Shown in pieces: positions 12,220 through 22,643 of a stretch of DNA of 64,000 nucleotides (its first letter is position 1; each line of letters starts with the position of its first letter). Where the stretch lies: contig OW121741.1 of the NCBI GenBank assembly GCA_933228675.1, positions 80,142,040 through 80,206,039 of the forward strand, written 5' to 3'. Origin of the DNA: Stomorhina lunata (Eukaryota; Arthropoda; Insecta; Diptera; Rhiniidae). The notes below the pieces were generated by a model that saw nothing but the letters and a program-made list of their open reading frames with translations, was not told the origin of the DNA and made no database searches. The translations under genes and the position numbers were made by a program.

Positions 12220-12673
12220 CACAGTGGCTTATAATCGTTTTTCGTTGGGCAAAACTCTGTTATAAAGAGAGTTCAATTTTCGATCTGTAATTCCCTTTCA
12301 AATGTTCTAACTCATTTTAAGCAACTTCCTCTTAACCGATTTGGCTCAAATCGACTCTTGGATGACAATATAATATTATGTTATCCTTAGGTTGGCCCCT
12401 AATATCATTGGGGTATTTTCCGAATTTTAATAAGGATGGCCCAATTCGGTTGGGAAATGACAATATTATATATTGTTTTAATTGATTTATGAGTTTGAAG
12501 TACTCTACTTTGGGGGCCGGTTGTACCGCCCTAATAAAATCTAGGCTTTCCGGGTTTAAAAGTTAAGCTTCACAACACTTCTGCTATATGCACATATAAT
12601 TATTTTAAAATCTACCCAACGGTTTAGAAGTTGTGGACTTATTTCCATTCTATTTTTCCACCATCCCACTGTG
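12220..12673. mobile_element. Short repeat W1 with CACAGTG-type ends
   Basis: Bounded by CACAGTGG at 12220 and CCCACTGTG ending at 12673, a short inverted repeat. The interior around 12485-12615 (CTACTTTGGGGGCCGGTTGT, TAGGCTTTCC, CTGCTATATGCAC) recurs at 36690-36790, and more weakly near 57990, so this is a dispersed repeat. No 5-bp or 8-bp target duplication is visible (flanks GTGTA and CCACA). The ends are therefore uncertain. Confidence 0.4.
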
Positions 12674-12853
12674 CCACATATTTGTTGCATTTTACTAGCA
12701 ATTCTGAAAGAATTTTATATGTAAAAATTTTGAGTATTTTCATTGAAATAATAGAAGTGTTCTTCGGGCGGGCCCAGGCGGGTGCAAAAATATATGTAGG
12801 CTAAAAAAAACCCCTTTTGCCTTTCTTTTTATGGTTTCGATTTTTGTTTCTTG

Positions 12854-14640
12854 TTTTTATACCCACCATTAAAAAGAATGGGGGGTATATTGAGATTGTC
12901 ATTCCGTTTGTAATTTCCTTAATATTGGCTCAAAAACCAAAAACGATATATATTCCTAATCCTTATGAAATTCTAAGAGCGATGCCCGTCTGTCTGTTGA
13001 AATCACGATAACGCCTAAACGAAAGGAGCTAGCTCACTGACGTAGTAAAAACATTCTCCATTTCTGAGAAAATTTTGGTATTGAAATTGGGCAAAATCGG
13101 TTAACATTTGACCATAGCTCCCGTATAACCTCGTCTAGACTAATCGCTTATTTGCTACTAAATGACAAATTGTAGCAGCCATGATGTTAATATTTAGTAT
13201 ATAAAAGTTTTACATTAGCCCTAGGCAGCGTATAAAATTTCATCAAAATCGGTTCACATTTAGCCATAGCTCCCACAGAAAAAACTTACGAAAACAGCCT
13301 AAATTTCACCTAAAATACACTTAAATGCCAATAAATCTAAAAGTATAACAGATATAACCATTAGATTTGGCACAAGAAAGTCTTATATCAATGCCAGCCA
13401 GTGTGCAAAATCGGTCACTATTTGAGCTAGTTCCCATATAAAAAACTAACGAAAACACAAAAATTCAAAAAGAAAAGGGGATTTATGTCCGTCTGTCTGT
13501 CAGATAAAATCGTCATAGCTCCTTAACTACAAAAACTAGTAAGACTAAATTAAGCACAAGGAAGTCTTATGTCAATGTCAGCCAGTGTGCAAAATTTTGT
13601 CACAATCGGTCACCATTTCACCATAGCTCCCATATAAAAAACTTATGGAAACACAAAAATACATAATGAAAAGATTGTTTATGTCCGTCTGTCCGTCAGA
13701 TAAAAGAACGATAGCGCCTTAACGAAAAGAGCTAGAGGGACAAAATTTTACAAAAGTATTTTGGATATATTTAAAAAGAATTGCCAACATGTGTGTTGAA
13801 AATGGACAAAATCGGTTCAAATTTAGTTAGAGCTCCCATATAACCCCGATCCGGGAAACACATTAATGCTGATAAATTCAATACAATTGTAAAAGCTATG
13901 ACGATTTAATTTAAATTAGGGAAGTTTTATGCAATTTTTGATCAGTTTATGAAATTTTATAGGAATCAGTCCATATTTGACTTTAGCTTATATATAAAAA
14001 ACACGCACGGAAACCAAAAATTTTAGCAAAGGCCAGTTAAAAGCTATTAAATTAGAAAGAATGATAGCTATGGCTATCATATGATTGCAGGAATAAGCTC
14101 TATATATATACCAGCAAGTGTGTAAAATTTTGTAACAATCGGTCAACATTTGGCTATAATTCTTATATTGTAATATTCCCTTTTTATATCTAGAATCAAA
14201 AAGATTTGGATGTACATTCATTGTATTAAGATTGCACCTATGAAATAAGATAGGTATCAATCAATGTTCAGCCCAGACTTTTTGTATGATGAATGCGTTA
14301 GGAACTTCTAACGAAATATATGGACCAGCCGTATTACTATTAACGTGTTTAGCCAAACTACATATTAAGCACAACGAAAAGTATTTAACAACTTATTAAT
14401 GTTAAACTATACCCGGTTATTAGACCGAATTTTGATCAAAGTAAATACTAAGGAAACCACTAAAATATTTTTAAATGTTGAACTATAAAGCTACGGCAAC
14501 CGAATTTAGTCCAAAGGTTTTACCAACTATACCAATTAGCTTAGCGATTTTTTCAGTTTTGGTCCCTGTTTCTGAATTAACACAACTTGATGGTGGATAT
14601 ATAAGATTCGGCACAGCCGAATATAACACTCTTACTTGTT
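12854..14640 (+). mobile_element. Element Y2, main body to first terminus
   Basis: Starts TTTTTATACCCACCATTAAA, with the GTCY segment near 12978-12995. It has repeated CATAGCTCCCATATAAAA-type interior blocks, then GATGGTGGATATATAAGATT, the TTCGGCACAGCCGAA hairpin, and CACTCTTACTTGTT ending at 14640. A second terminus follows at 15712 (separate entry). Non-coding. Confidence 0.75.
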
Positions 14641-15712
14641 TATATATACAATCAAAAAGATTCTGAGGTACAAGCAGCAAATTAAGATTATGTATATGGT
14701 AGTGCATTAGGAACTCCTAGCAAAATATGTGGACCTGTCGTATTACTATCAACTTATTTATCCTAACAAAATATTAAGCTAAACGAAAAGTATTTAACAG
14801 CTTATTAACATAAAGCAGTGTTGCCACTTTAGGTGTAATTACACATATCATGTGTAATTTGTATTTTCATGTGTAACCGATGTGTAATTGGTTGCATGTG
14901 TAATTTAGGTGTAATTTTTTTTTAAACAAGATTTAATTTTAGTGAGGATATCTATACAATTTTGGATATTGTTGAGCCCAAAATTGCCCAATCTTTTCAA
15001 CCCAAATCATTACATTAGTTTAATACCATTCTGATACCATTTCATCGATTATATTTACTAAAGAAGGTATACACAGAAATGTTACACAAGAAGTGGAAGC
15101 TTTAAGCGTCTGGTAAAAAATGATTTCAATATAATCGTTATATATGTTGTTTTGTTTATTATTAACTTTTAATTTATGTTATGAAATACTAAATATGTAC
15201 ATTTTTTGTTTTGTTTTTAAGTGTTATTTTTGTGAAAAAAACGATGAATCGTTTATTTAAAAAACTACAAAAAATTTTAATTTTTAATTAAAAATACCTA
15301 TAGTTACTACTGAATTCAATACGAAACATGTTATTTTGCAAAAAAAAGCATATGTAATTCCTAATTTCATGTGTAATTTCGGCATGATCCATGTGTAATT
15401 TCACATTTGGTTGGTGGCAACACTGATATAAAGCCATACCCGGTTACGATAACGATTTTCTTTTAAAGTAAATAAATACTAGGGAAACCACTTACACACT
15501 TTTCAATGTTGAACTATAAAGCTACTGCAACCGAAGTTATTCCAAATATTTTACCAACAACACCAACTAGCGTAACAACTTTTTTCCAATTTGGTCCACG
15601 TTTTGATTTTGTTGCACCATCGTAGATATATGAGATATGTTTCTAAATTTAATACAACTTGATGGTGGTTATATAAGATTCGGCACAGCCGAATATAACA
15701 CTCTTACTCGTT
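14641..15712 (+). mobile_element. Y2 terminal duplication (second 3' terminus), split by a hAT MITE
   Basis: Sequence after the first Y terminus repeats the last part of a Y element (ATACAATCAAAAAGATTCTG onward). It ends in a second hairpin terminus, TTCGGCACAGCCGAA plus CACTCTTACTCGTT, at 15712. Removing the 610-bp MITE and one 8-bp target copy leaves about 454 bp. The same doubled terminus occurs inverted at 25042-26975, where removing Z3 leaves about 452 bp. Confidence 0.7.
14816..15425. mobile_element. hAT-type MITE, 610 bp, with 8-bp target duplication
   Basis: Ends are CAGTGTTGCCAC and its inverse GTGGCAACACTG, the CAG-type termini with GTTGCC typical of hAT elements. Flanks are ACATAAAG (14808-14815) and ATATAAAG (15426-15433), an 8-bp target duplication with one mismatch. 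The interior near both ends repeats TGTGTAATT-type motifs. No transposase is encoded. The empty site is visible in the inverted Y copy near 25300-25325, where the same Y sequence continues without the insertion. Confidence 0.85.
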
Positions 15713-15719
15713 AAATATA

Positions 15720-16180
15720 ATTTTAGCCATGTGGCGCCACTGATGACTCATAGAAGGCGTAGACTGAAACACAAATTTTAAAAAACTTCTCGCAGCAGTT
15801 GCGGCTGTATTTTACCGATAACTCTTCGAATGTTGATTACCAGGTGTTCAATTGTTAGTGGTTTAACAACGTAGAAAACGGACTCTGCCGCTCTGTTAAG
15901 TTGGAACCACATATCAACAAGATTAATGCCATGAAATTGAGGTAGGAAAAATTTACAATCATATTCCTATATCGTTTACCATTGATAGTAATATTCTGAC
16001 CATTATCCGCCAGCCCATAACGCGATCCTAACAGTAATTTTTTTGTGAATGTAATGATGTTTTAACAAAAGCTTATGGGTTTTCCTCACTCCAAATGCAA
16101 AAAATCTGCTTATTAACTTACCCATTTAACCAGAAATAAGCTTCATTGGAAAATAAAATATTTTTTAAGAAAAAGTTTTT
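15720..16180 (-). pseudogene. Truncated DD41D-like mariner transposase relic
   Basis: The reverse strand translates in pieces to a Tc1/mariner-superfamily transposase. FSNEAYFWLNG, then after a stop VNKQIF and IWSEENP, mark the first catalytic Asp region (usual form SDEAHF, here altered). INGKRYRNMI and DMWFQLNRA mark the region of the second Asp, changed to Asn here. PLTIEHL and GKIQPQLLREVF mark the C-terminal part. About 50 residues between the second and third catalytic positions are missing, and there are several stops and frame changes. It parallels the better copy at 19293-20337. No terminal repeats were found, so this is an old fragment. Confidence 0.75.
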
Positions 16181-17046
16181 AAAAATATGTTTACCAAATT
16201 TTGCTTTAAAATCCATTGAAGTATAATTAAAATTTTAAAAATAAATATTGTATTTCTTCAAGTTTGCTATAAAAGTCATACTTAAAATTCTTTAAAATTT
16301 ATAAAATAGAGATTTTTGTAACTCAAATCATTTTATCCCTTTTTATTACAAACATTTGTTTATAATCCTTTAAATTGCGTTTTTTATAGTACAAATTGTT
16401 TTTAAAGAAAATATTGAAAAGTGATTTAATACCCATATTATTGCACTTATGTATATATTTGTTTGTATTTGTATTTATTTAGGAATTCAAGTCCTTTCAA
16501 TAGAATACAAAAGCTTAAAGCCCTATAGCTTAAAAAATTTAACTATTTTGTGCAATAACTTCAAGTATTTAGTATTTCTACTTAAAATATTTATTTCCGC
16601 CCTGTAAATTTTTTTATATTTACTCAAGTCCTTTTTTTGTTGGCAAATAGAAAACAATATTAAATACATAAATAAATGTTTATCTGTCTGTAGAATATAA
16701 TGATACCAGTTGTTATTTGTATCTAAAAAAAAAAAATTCAAATATTTGTACTTAAATAAATTTTGAATACAAACGACCAGGATTTTTATTTTATTTTGAT
16801 ATTTTTTTTGAGTTGACTCTTAGTGAAGAGTCATTCTCATGAAGAGGAAATTCATTAATGAAAAATGCTTTTGAATGGTTACAAAACAGCTTGAACTAAA
16901 TAAGTACAAATAATTACATTGTAACTATTGAATATATTTTTTTGGACAATATTACATTATAAATATAATATATGGCTATTTTAAATCAAATATTATATGA
17001 ACTGCTTTACAAAATATTACAATACTATTTCACTAATTCTAATAAT
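16181..17046. other. AT-rich spacer, no feature recognised
   Basis: Highly AT-rich DNA between two transposon relics. A 72-codon reverse frame at 16523-16741 is low complexity with no domain. Nothing else is supported. Confidence 0.5.
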
Positions 17047-19179
17047 TACACACTGCGTCAAAAAAAATGAAGTGAAAGTTTCTGGGATGTTATACTATTT
17101 TTTTTTGATGGTATTGTCGAGTAGAAAAACACTCAGTTTTTGGAATTTGCAAAACACCCCCAAAATCTGGAGTTACTGATAAAAAACGGTTTTTCATATA
17201 TATAAGATAACCAAAAAAATATTTAAAAATCCGTTAAAAAATGACTGATTTATTAGCTTAAAAGAAAAATAAAATTTTAAAAATAAACAAAAAATTACTT
17301 TTTTTTAGTGATTTTTGCTTGATGGTCAACTTAAAAGATAAAGAGTGTTCTAAAAAAAATATGCATTTACTATTTTAGACAAAATTTATCCATAGTGCAA
17401 GAAATAATTTATTTTTTGATCTAGTTAGTTTCTATAGATATGTCAGATACTATTATTTTAGAAATTATTAATTTTCAATAGTTATTTCAATCAAAATGGA
17501 CTGCGAAAAAAAAGTTCGTGAAAATATAATTAAAACTTTTCAAAAAAATCCGTCATGGACTTTTAAAAAAATAGCTAAAAATTTGAAAGTTGACCCTCGA
17601 ACGGTTTCTAATGTCATCAGACGGTACAAGGAAAACCTGAGCATTGAAAGAAAACCTGGATAAGGGAGGAAAAAAGGTCCTACAGATATTGGTAAGGCAA
17701 AAGAAGTCGAGCGACACCTTCGAAGAGCGCCTAACACTTCTTTAAGAAAAGCAGCTCGTACGGTGAAATGTTCTACGAATTTTGCACATAGAGAAGCTTA
17801 TGCTGGACTGAAGATATATAAAGTCCAAAAGGTTCCAGATCGCAATGCTATAAAGAACTTAGAAGCAAAAAAACGAGCGAAAAAATTGAAGTCTGATTTT
17901 ATAAAAAAATACACCTGTTGTGTGATGGATGATGAAACATACGTACTGGCAGACTTTTCTCAACTTCCTGGTCAAGATTTTTATGTTGCTGATAAACGGG
18001 GCAATGTTCGGCAAGAGTTTCGCACAAAAAAAAACAAACAAAATTCCCTAAGAAGTTTCTCGTGTGGCAAGCTATTTGCAGTTGTGGCAAAAGAAGTAAA
18101 GTATTTGTGGCATCTGGCACAATAAACACAGAAATTTATATAGAGGAGTGCCTACAAAAACGGTTGTTACCCTTTTTAAAAGAGCACAGAGTGACTACAT
18201 TTTTTTGGCCCGATTTGGCATCATGCCATTCTGGAAAAAGGCACTTGAGTGGTACTTAAAGAATAATGTCATTTTTGTACCACGAGAGGCAAATCCACCT
18301 AACTGTCCAGAACTTCGGCCTGTGGAAAGGTATTAGGCTCTGGAAAAAAAGGAATTGAAGAACACAGGAAAGATTTCCAAGAACATGTCCGATTTTAAGC
18401 GCAGGTGGAACACATGCTCCAAAAAGGTATCAGAAGCAACTGTAAAATCTTTAATGGGAGGGTTTCCGAAAAAAGTCGATAATTTTGCAAAACCCGAGTA
18501 CTAAGTAAACATTTTAATGCTAAATGATTTTGTATAATATGTCATTATATTTGCGTATTTTGTAGAGTTTTTATATTAAAAGGTTTGATTTTTATTTAAG
18601 AAAATCCAACTACAAATTTTATTTAGAGCACTCTTTAAATGTCAAGCAAACATTTTTGGTCGATATCGTTAAAACTGTTTATTTTTAAAAATATGTTTTT
18701 ATTTTAAGCTGAATAAATCAGTCAATTTTTAACGGATTTTTTAAAATGAATTCTTATTTTATTGGCAATCTTATATATTTTTGAAATCAGATCATAAATA
18801 GATCGCTTCCCATACAAAAATGTCTTGTAACAACGTCCCGAAAATTGAAAAATGTAGAAAAACCCGGAAAAAATATATTTGTTGTTAAAAAATACATATT
18901 TATCGTAAATATATTTTAAGAAACTATATACCGTTGAAAAGTGCTAAGCTTCTTATTTTAATATCTTTCAAAAAACTTAAAATCGGTTGGCATTTGTCTA
19001 AGTTACGGGGTGATAAGTGCATACGGGTATGAAAAACCGGTTTTTTATCCGTAACTCCAGATTTTGGGTGTGTTTTGAAAATTCCAAAAACAGAGCGTTA
19101 TTCTACTCGACAGTACCGACCAGAAAAATGGTATAACATCAAAGAAACTTTCACTTCATTTTTTTTTTTTGTCGCAGTG
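17047..19179 (+). mobile_element. DD37E Tc1/mariner-superfamily element with long inverted repeats
   Basis: The left end (CACTGCGTCAAAAA, about 17047) and right end (inverse, GTCGCAGTG, about 19178) are inverted repeats lying next to TA-rich DNA. The similarity continues inward: GAAGTGAAAGTTTCT, GTCGAGTAGAA, AAATCTGGAGTTACTGATAA and ATCCGTTAAAAAATGACTG on the left all have inverse counterparts at 18720-19160. The right arm holds about 230 bp (18785-19015) absent from the left. The element carries a broken transposase (17496-18504). A TA target duplication is likely, but the exact first base is ambiguous. Confidence 0.8.
17496..18504 (+). pseudogene. DD37E transposase pseudogene
   Basis: From ATG at 17496 the frame reads MDCEKKVRENIIKTF and a helix-turn-helix-like region (FKKIAKNLKVDPRTVSNVI) typical of Tc1/mariner DNA-binding domains. 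The catalytic triad is visible: CVMDDETYV (first Asp), FWPDLASCH (second Asp) and PELRPVERY (Glu). There are 37 residues between the second and third positions once one frame break in between is allowed for, giving DD37E, the spacing of the ITmD37E family known from mosquitoes. Defects: an in-frame stop after IERKPG near 17659, a frame change near 18030-18060 in an A-rich run, a one-base loss in the A run near 18235, and a stop in place of the usual Trp after VERY. The end is FAKPEY, stop at 18502. About 336 codons, near normal length, so an inactive but recent-looking copy. Confidence 0.85.
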
Positions 19180-19188
19180 TATATATAT

Positions 19189-20450
19189 CGGGTGGTTAAA
19201 TTTCAAGGGCCGATGTTGATTTTGAATAAAACACAAACTATTTAGGAAATTATTAAAATATTATTTTATTATGATATATTGGCATTACTTAATTACGTAT
19301 GGAATAAAATATTGGCCAAAAGAGCGCCGCGACCACGGCGGCACACCTCCATCCGATGGTCCAAATTTTCGATGATCCTGAGGCATAATGGAGGTTCTAT
19401 GCCGTTAATGTACAGAATTGTCTCATCCTTTAGCTCTTGAATTGTTGCTGGCTTATCGACGTACACCTTTTCATTCAAATAACCCCAAAGAAAGAAGTCC
19501 AACGGTGTGAAATCACATGATCTTGGCGGCCGATTGACATCGCCATTACGTGAGATAACACGGCCATTGAATTTGTTGCGCAAATGAGCCATTGTTTCGT
19601 AAGCTGTGTAGCAAGTGGCACCGTCCTGATGAAACCACATATCGTCAATATCCATACCTTCTAATTCGGACCATAAAAAGTTCGTTATCATCTCACGATA
19701 GCGAACACCATTCACAGTAACTGCCTGACCGGCCTCATTTTGGAAAAAATACCAAACAAACAGTCACTCTTAGTGGGTGCATTGGTTTTTCGACAATTAC
19801 TCTTGGATTCTCATTCGCCCAAATGCGGAAATTCTGTTTATTGACGAATCCACTGAGATGAAAATGTGCCTCATCACTGAAGATGATTTTCTTCGAAAAT
19901 TGATCATCCACTGTTGCCATTTCTTGCCACCATTCTAACCATTCACGACGTTTGGAATGGTCAAGAGGCTTTAGTTCTTGAGCCAATTGCACCTTGTAAG
20001 CGTGTAAATGGAAGTCTTTATGCATAATGTTCATCAACGACGAGCGTGAGAGGTGCAATTGTTGGGCACGACGACGAGTTGAGGTGGACGGCTCTTCAGC
20101 CACACTATCGCGAACAGCAGCAATATTTCCTGTACGAGCATGCACTGGTGTTCTCACATCTTCTACAGACCCGATTTGCTCGGATTTGTCCACGATTTTT
20201 GCGATTGTACGCACATTTGGACGTTAAAATTGACCAAAAAAATCACGAAGTGCACGATATGCATTTTGATTTGAACGCCCATTTTCATAATAAGTCTGGA
20301 TAACTTTAACACGTTGTTGGATTGTGTATCTCTCCATGGTTCAAATTGAGTAAGTCTGAAATAGAGAAATGTCAAATAAAATTCGGGAAAAAACTTGGCG
20401 TTTAGGTGTGGTTCACATTCAACATCGCCCTTACAATTTAACCACCCTTT
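19189..20450 (-). mobile_element. DD41D mariner-superfamily element with terminal inverted repeats
   Basis: The ends GGGTGGTTAAATTTCAAGGG (about 19190) and the inverse, AATTTAACCACCC (ending about 20447), form inverted repeats of roughly 28 bp that run into CGATGTTG / CAACATCG. The flanks are TA-rich (TATATATC on the left, TTTATATG on the right), fitting a TA target. It encodes a near-complete reverse-strand transposase. It starts only about 10 bp after the DD37E element, so two different Tc1/mariner elements sit side by side at one TATATA tract. Confidence 0.85.
19293..20337 (-). pseudogene. DD41D transposase pseudogene
   Basis: The start is taken at ATG 20337 (MERYTIQQRVKVIQTYYENG). One in-frame TAA follows FFGQF, near 20225. 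The frame then runs through IAAVRDSVAEEP, RRRAQQLHLSRSSL (DNA-binding helices), ELKPLD, and IIFSDEAHFHLSGFVNKQN (first catalytic Asp). A deletion near 19720-19740 removes about ten residues and shifts frame. The second segment reads VNGVRYREMI, DDMWFHQDGATCY (second Asp) and PPRSCDFTPLDFFLWGY (third Asp, in TPLD), ending LLANILFHT. Counting gives 41 residues between the second and third Asp, the DD41D (rosa-type) spacing. The product would be about 348 residues, a normal mariner length. Catalytic residues are present but two lesions make it non-functional. Confidence 0.88.
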
Positions 20451-20663
20451 ATATGTATTCAAAACAACACGATTTAGATTTCTTTAAAAGTAAACATATT
20501 TCACTGTAAATGAATGTAATTGGATGTTGTACTGACTTTAAATTTGATTTAAAATCAATTTTTCCTTTAAAAACGTTTGAGGAATTATTTATGCAAACAA
20601 CCGAAAACAAAATTAAAACACTTTTTGTAGTTTTACAAAGTTATCTTTTTATTAACTTTTATA
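20451..20663. other. Short AT-rich spacer
   Basis: No feature recognised between the mariner element and the inverted-repeat element that follows. Confidence 0.5.
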
Positions 20664-20972
20664 CACGATTTCGAAAGAAAATCTACTCGAAAGAAAGTGA
20701 GTAACTCGAATTCGAAATAATGTTGGTTCCACTATTTCTATGCCTTTCGCTCGTTTCTATTCGAAAGCACAATATCAAGTGACTCATTTTGACATTTGCT
20801 TTCGCATTGGTGGTAATCGTTTGAAATAGTGGAACAGAAATTTGTATGAAAATACTTAAGTTTTCTTTCGACTTATATTTCGACTTATCTTTCGCATAAA
20901 ATAAAGCTAACGCAACGAAAAACAAATTTCTTTCGTATAGGATAAGTAAGAAAGCATTCTTTCGAAATCGTG
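20664..20972. mobile_element. Candidate MITE with TTCTTTCGAAATCGT ends
   Basis: ACGATTTCGAAAGAA at about 20664 is matched by its exact inverse TTCTTTCGAAATCGT ending at about 20972. Inside, GGTTCCACTATTTC and GAAATAGTGGAAC form a second inverted pair (about 20728 and 20823), and CGAAAG/CTTTCG motifs are frequent. No target duplication or coding sequence was identified. It could also be an unrelated fold-back structure. Confidence 0.45.
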
Positions 20973-21383
20973 GAACAGACTTAAAGAGTTAGTTTACTTT
21001 AAACACACTTCACAAAACTGTAAGCAAAAACTTGTTGCTATACAAATAATGTGAGTGTTACTGCTCTCAAACTCGTCTCAATAAAAACTCTGCCATGATA
21101 TCACGATATCGTTCATTAGCCTTATATAGTAGAGAAGAGAGTTTCTAGCATTTTCTACTGACGGAAACAAAGACTACACTAACAGTGTTTAAGCTTGTTC
21201 CATACGTTGCACAAATGGATAATCTTAAGTGTAAAGCCACAAAAGAAAAATAGAGATAGCTCATCCGCCTATAGATAAATGAAAGAAAAATGTTGATCTC
21301 TCCTCACAGCAAAGCATTAAGAGAAAAATGTTGATCTTTTTATAGACACAAACAGAACAACAACACCAACAGAAACATTTTAT
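20973..21383. other. Spacer, no feature recognised
   Basis: AT-rich, with ACAGAAACA and AACAACAAC-type runs near 21350. No gene or terminal repeat is supported. Confidence 0.5.
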
Positions 21384-22433
21384 ACAAGTAAGAAAGTGCT
21401 ATAGTCGGTCAAGCCCGACCATACGATACCCTTCACCACTTAGGTCAAAGGTGTTCTTTTTCCTGTATAAACCCAAATGTTTGCTAAATTTCGCCATCAT
21501 ACAAACATTTTCTCAAAACTTATTTATTTAAGCTAGTTCCATCATTTGGACATATATGAGAGCTAGGGTCGAATGTGGACCGAAATTTGGCAAACTGATT
21601 ACAGTTATTACAAAAAATATGTGTGCCAAAAATAAAATCTCATTATCTTAAGAAAGAAAAAGTTATTGATGTACGCAAATTGACAAATTTTAAATTAAAA
21701 AACAAACAGTAGGTAATTTAAAAAAAAAAAATTTTTTTGAATTATATATCAGATCCAACGCAACATGCTATTAAATTTTACCAAAATCTATCAATAAACA
21801 CCAGAGATTTCGCCAAAATTTCAAATTCGATGAGAATTAAAAAAAAAATTATAAAAATGTAGTTTTCAAAAAAAAGTTTTGAATTTTATAAAAAAACTTT
21901 TATGTACTGTATATTAAAATTTAGGAAATCATTCAACGCTGCACACTATTAAATTTCATCAAAATCGGTAGATCAATAACCAAGATATCGCCAAAGCAAA
22001 AGTTATCAATGTACGCAAATTGGAAAATTAAATTTTTTTTTTAAACAATATTTTCTTAAAAAATTTTGAATTATATATCAGATTTTAGAAAATACTCCAA
22101 TAAACATTAGAGATATCGCCAAAATTCAAAATTCGATAAGAATTTAAAAAATTAAAAAAACTGTATTTTAAAAAAAAAATTTTAAATTCGTCATCAAAGT
22201 TTGGTATTTTAGAGATATCTCGGGTGTTTATGGATCGAAATTAAATAGCCTGCTGCGTAGGGAAATTTCCTAATATATGGTGTATAATTCTTCTGGGTAC
22301 ACCCACCAGGAGCTCCACAAACTTGATTTCGACTCTTCTGATTTGAAAGGTATAATATTTATAGGGTCTAAGACGAATAATGAAAAAATTACAAACTGAA
22401 TGACAAAGTTATAATACCCTTTCACAGATTGGT
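21384..22433 (+). mobile_element. Element X2, with enlarged interior
   Basis: Starts ACAAGTAAGAAAGTGCTATA with the GTCGG-TCAAGC-CCGAC hairpin and ATACCCTTCACCAC, and ends near AATACCCTTTCACAG at 22420-22433. The interior (about 21650-22250) contains two diverged copies of a ~340-bp block that begins AATGTACGCAAATTG, not seen in the shorter X3 and X5. Non-coding. Confidence 0.65.
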
Positions 22434-22572
<139 letters not shown>

Positions 22573-22596
22573 TCTTATATTCTTAAACGAGCAATA

Positions 22597-22643
<47 letters not shown>

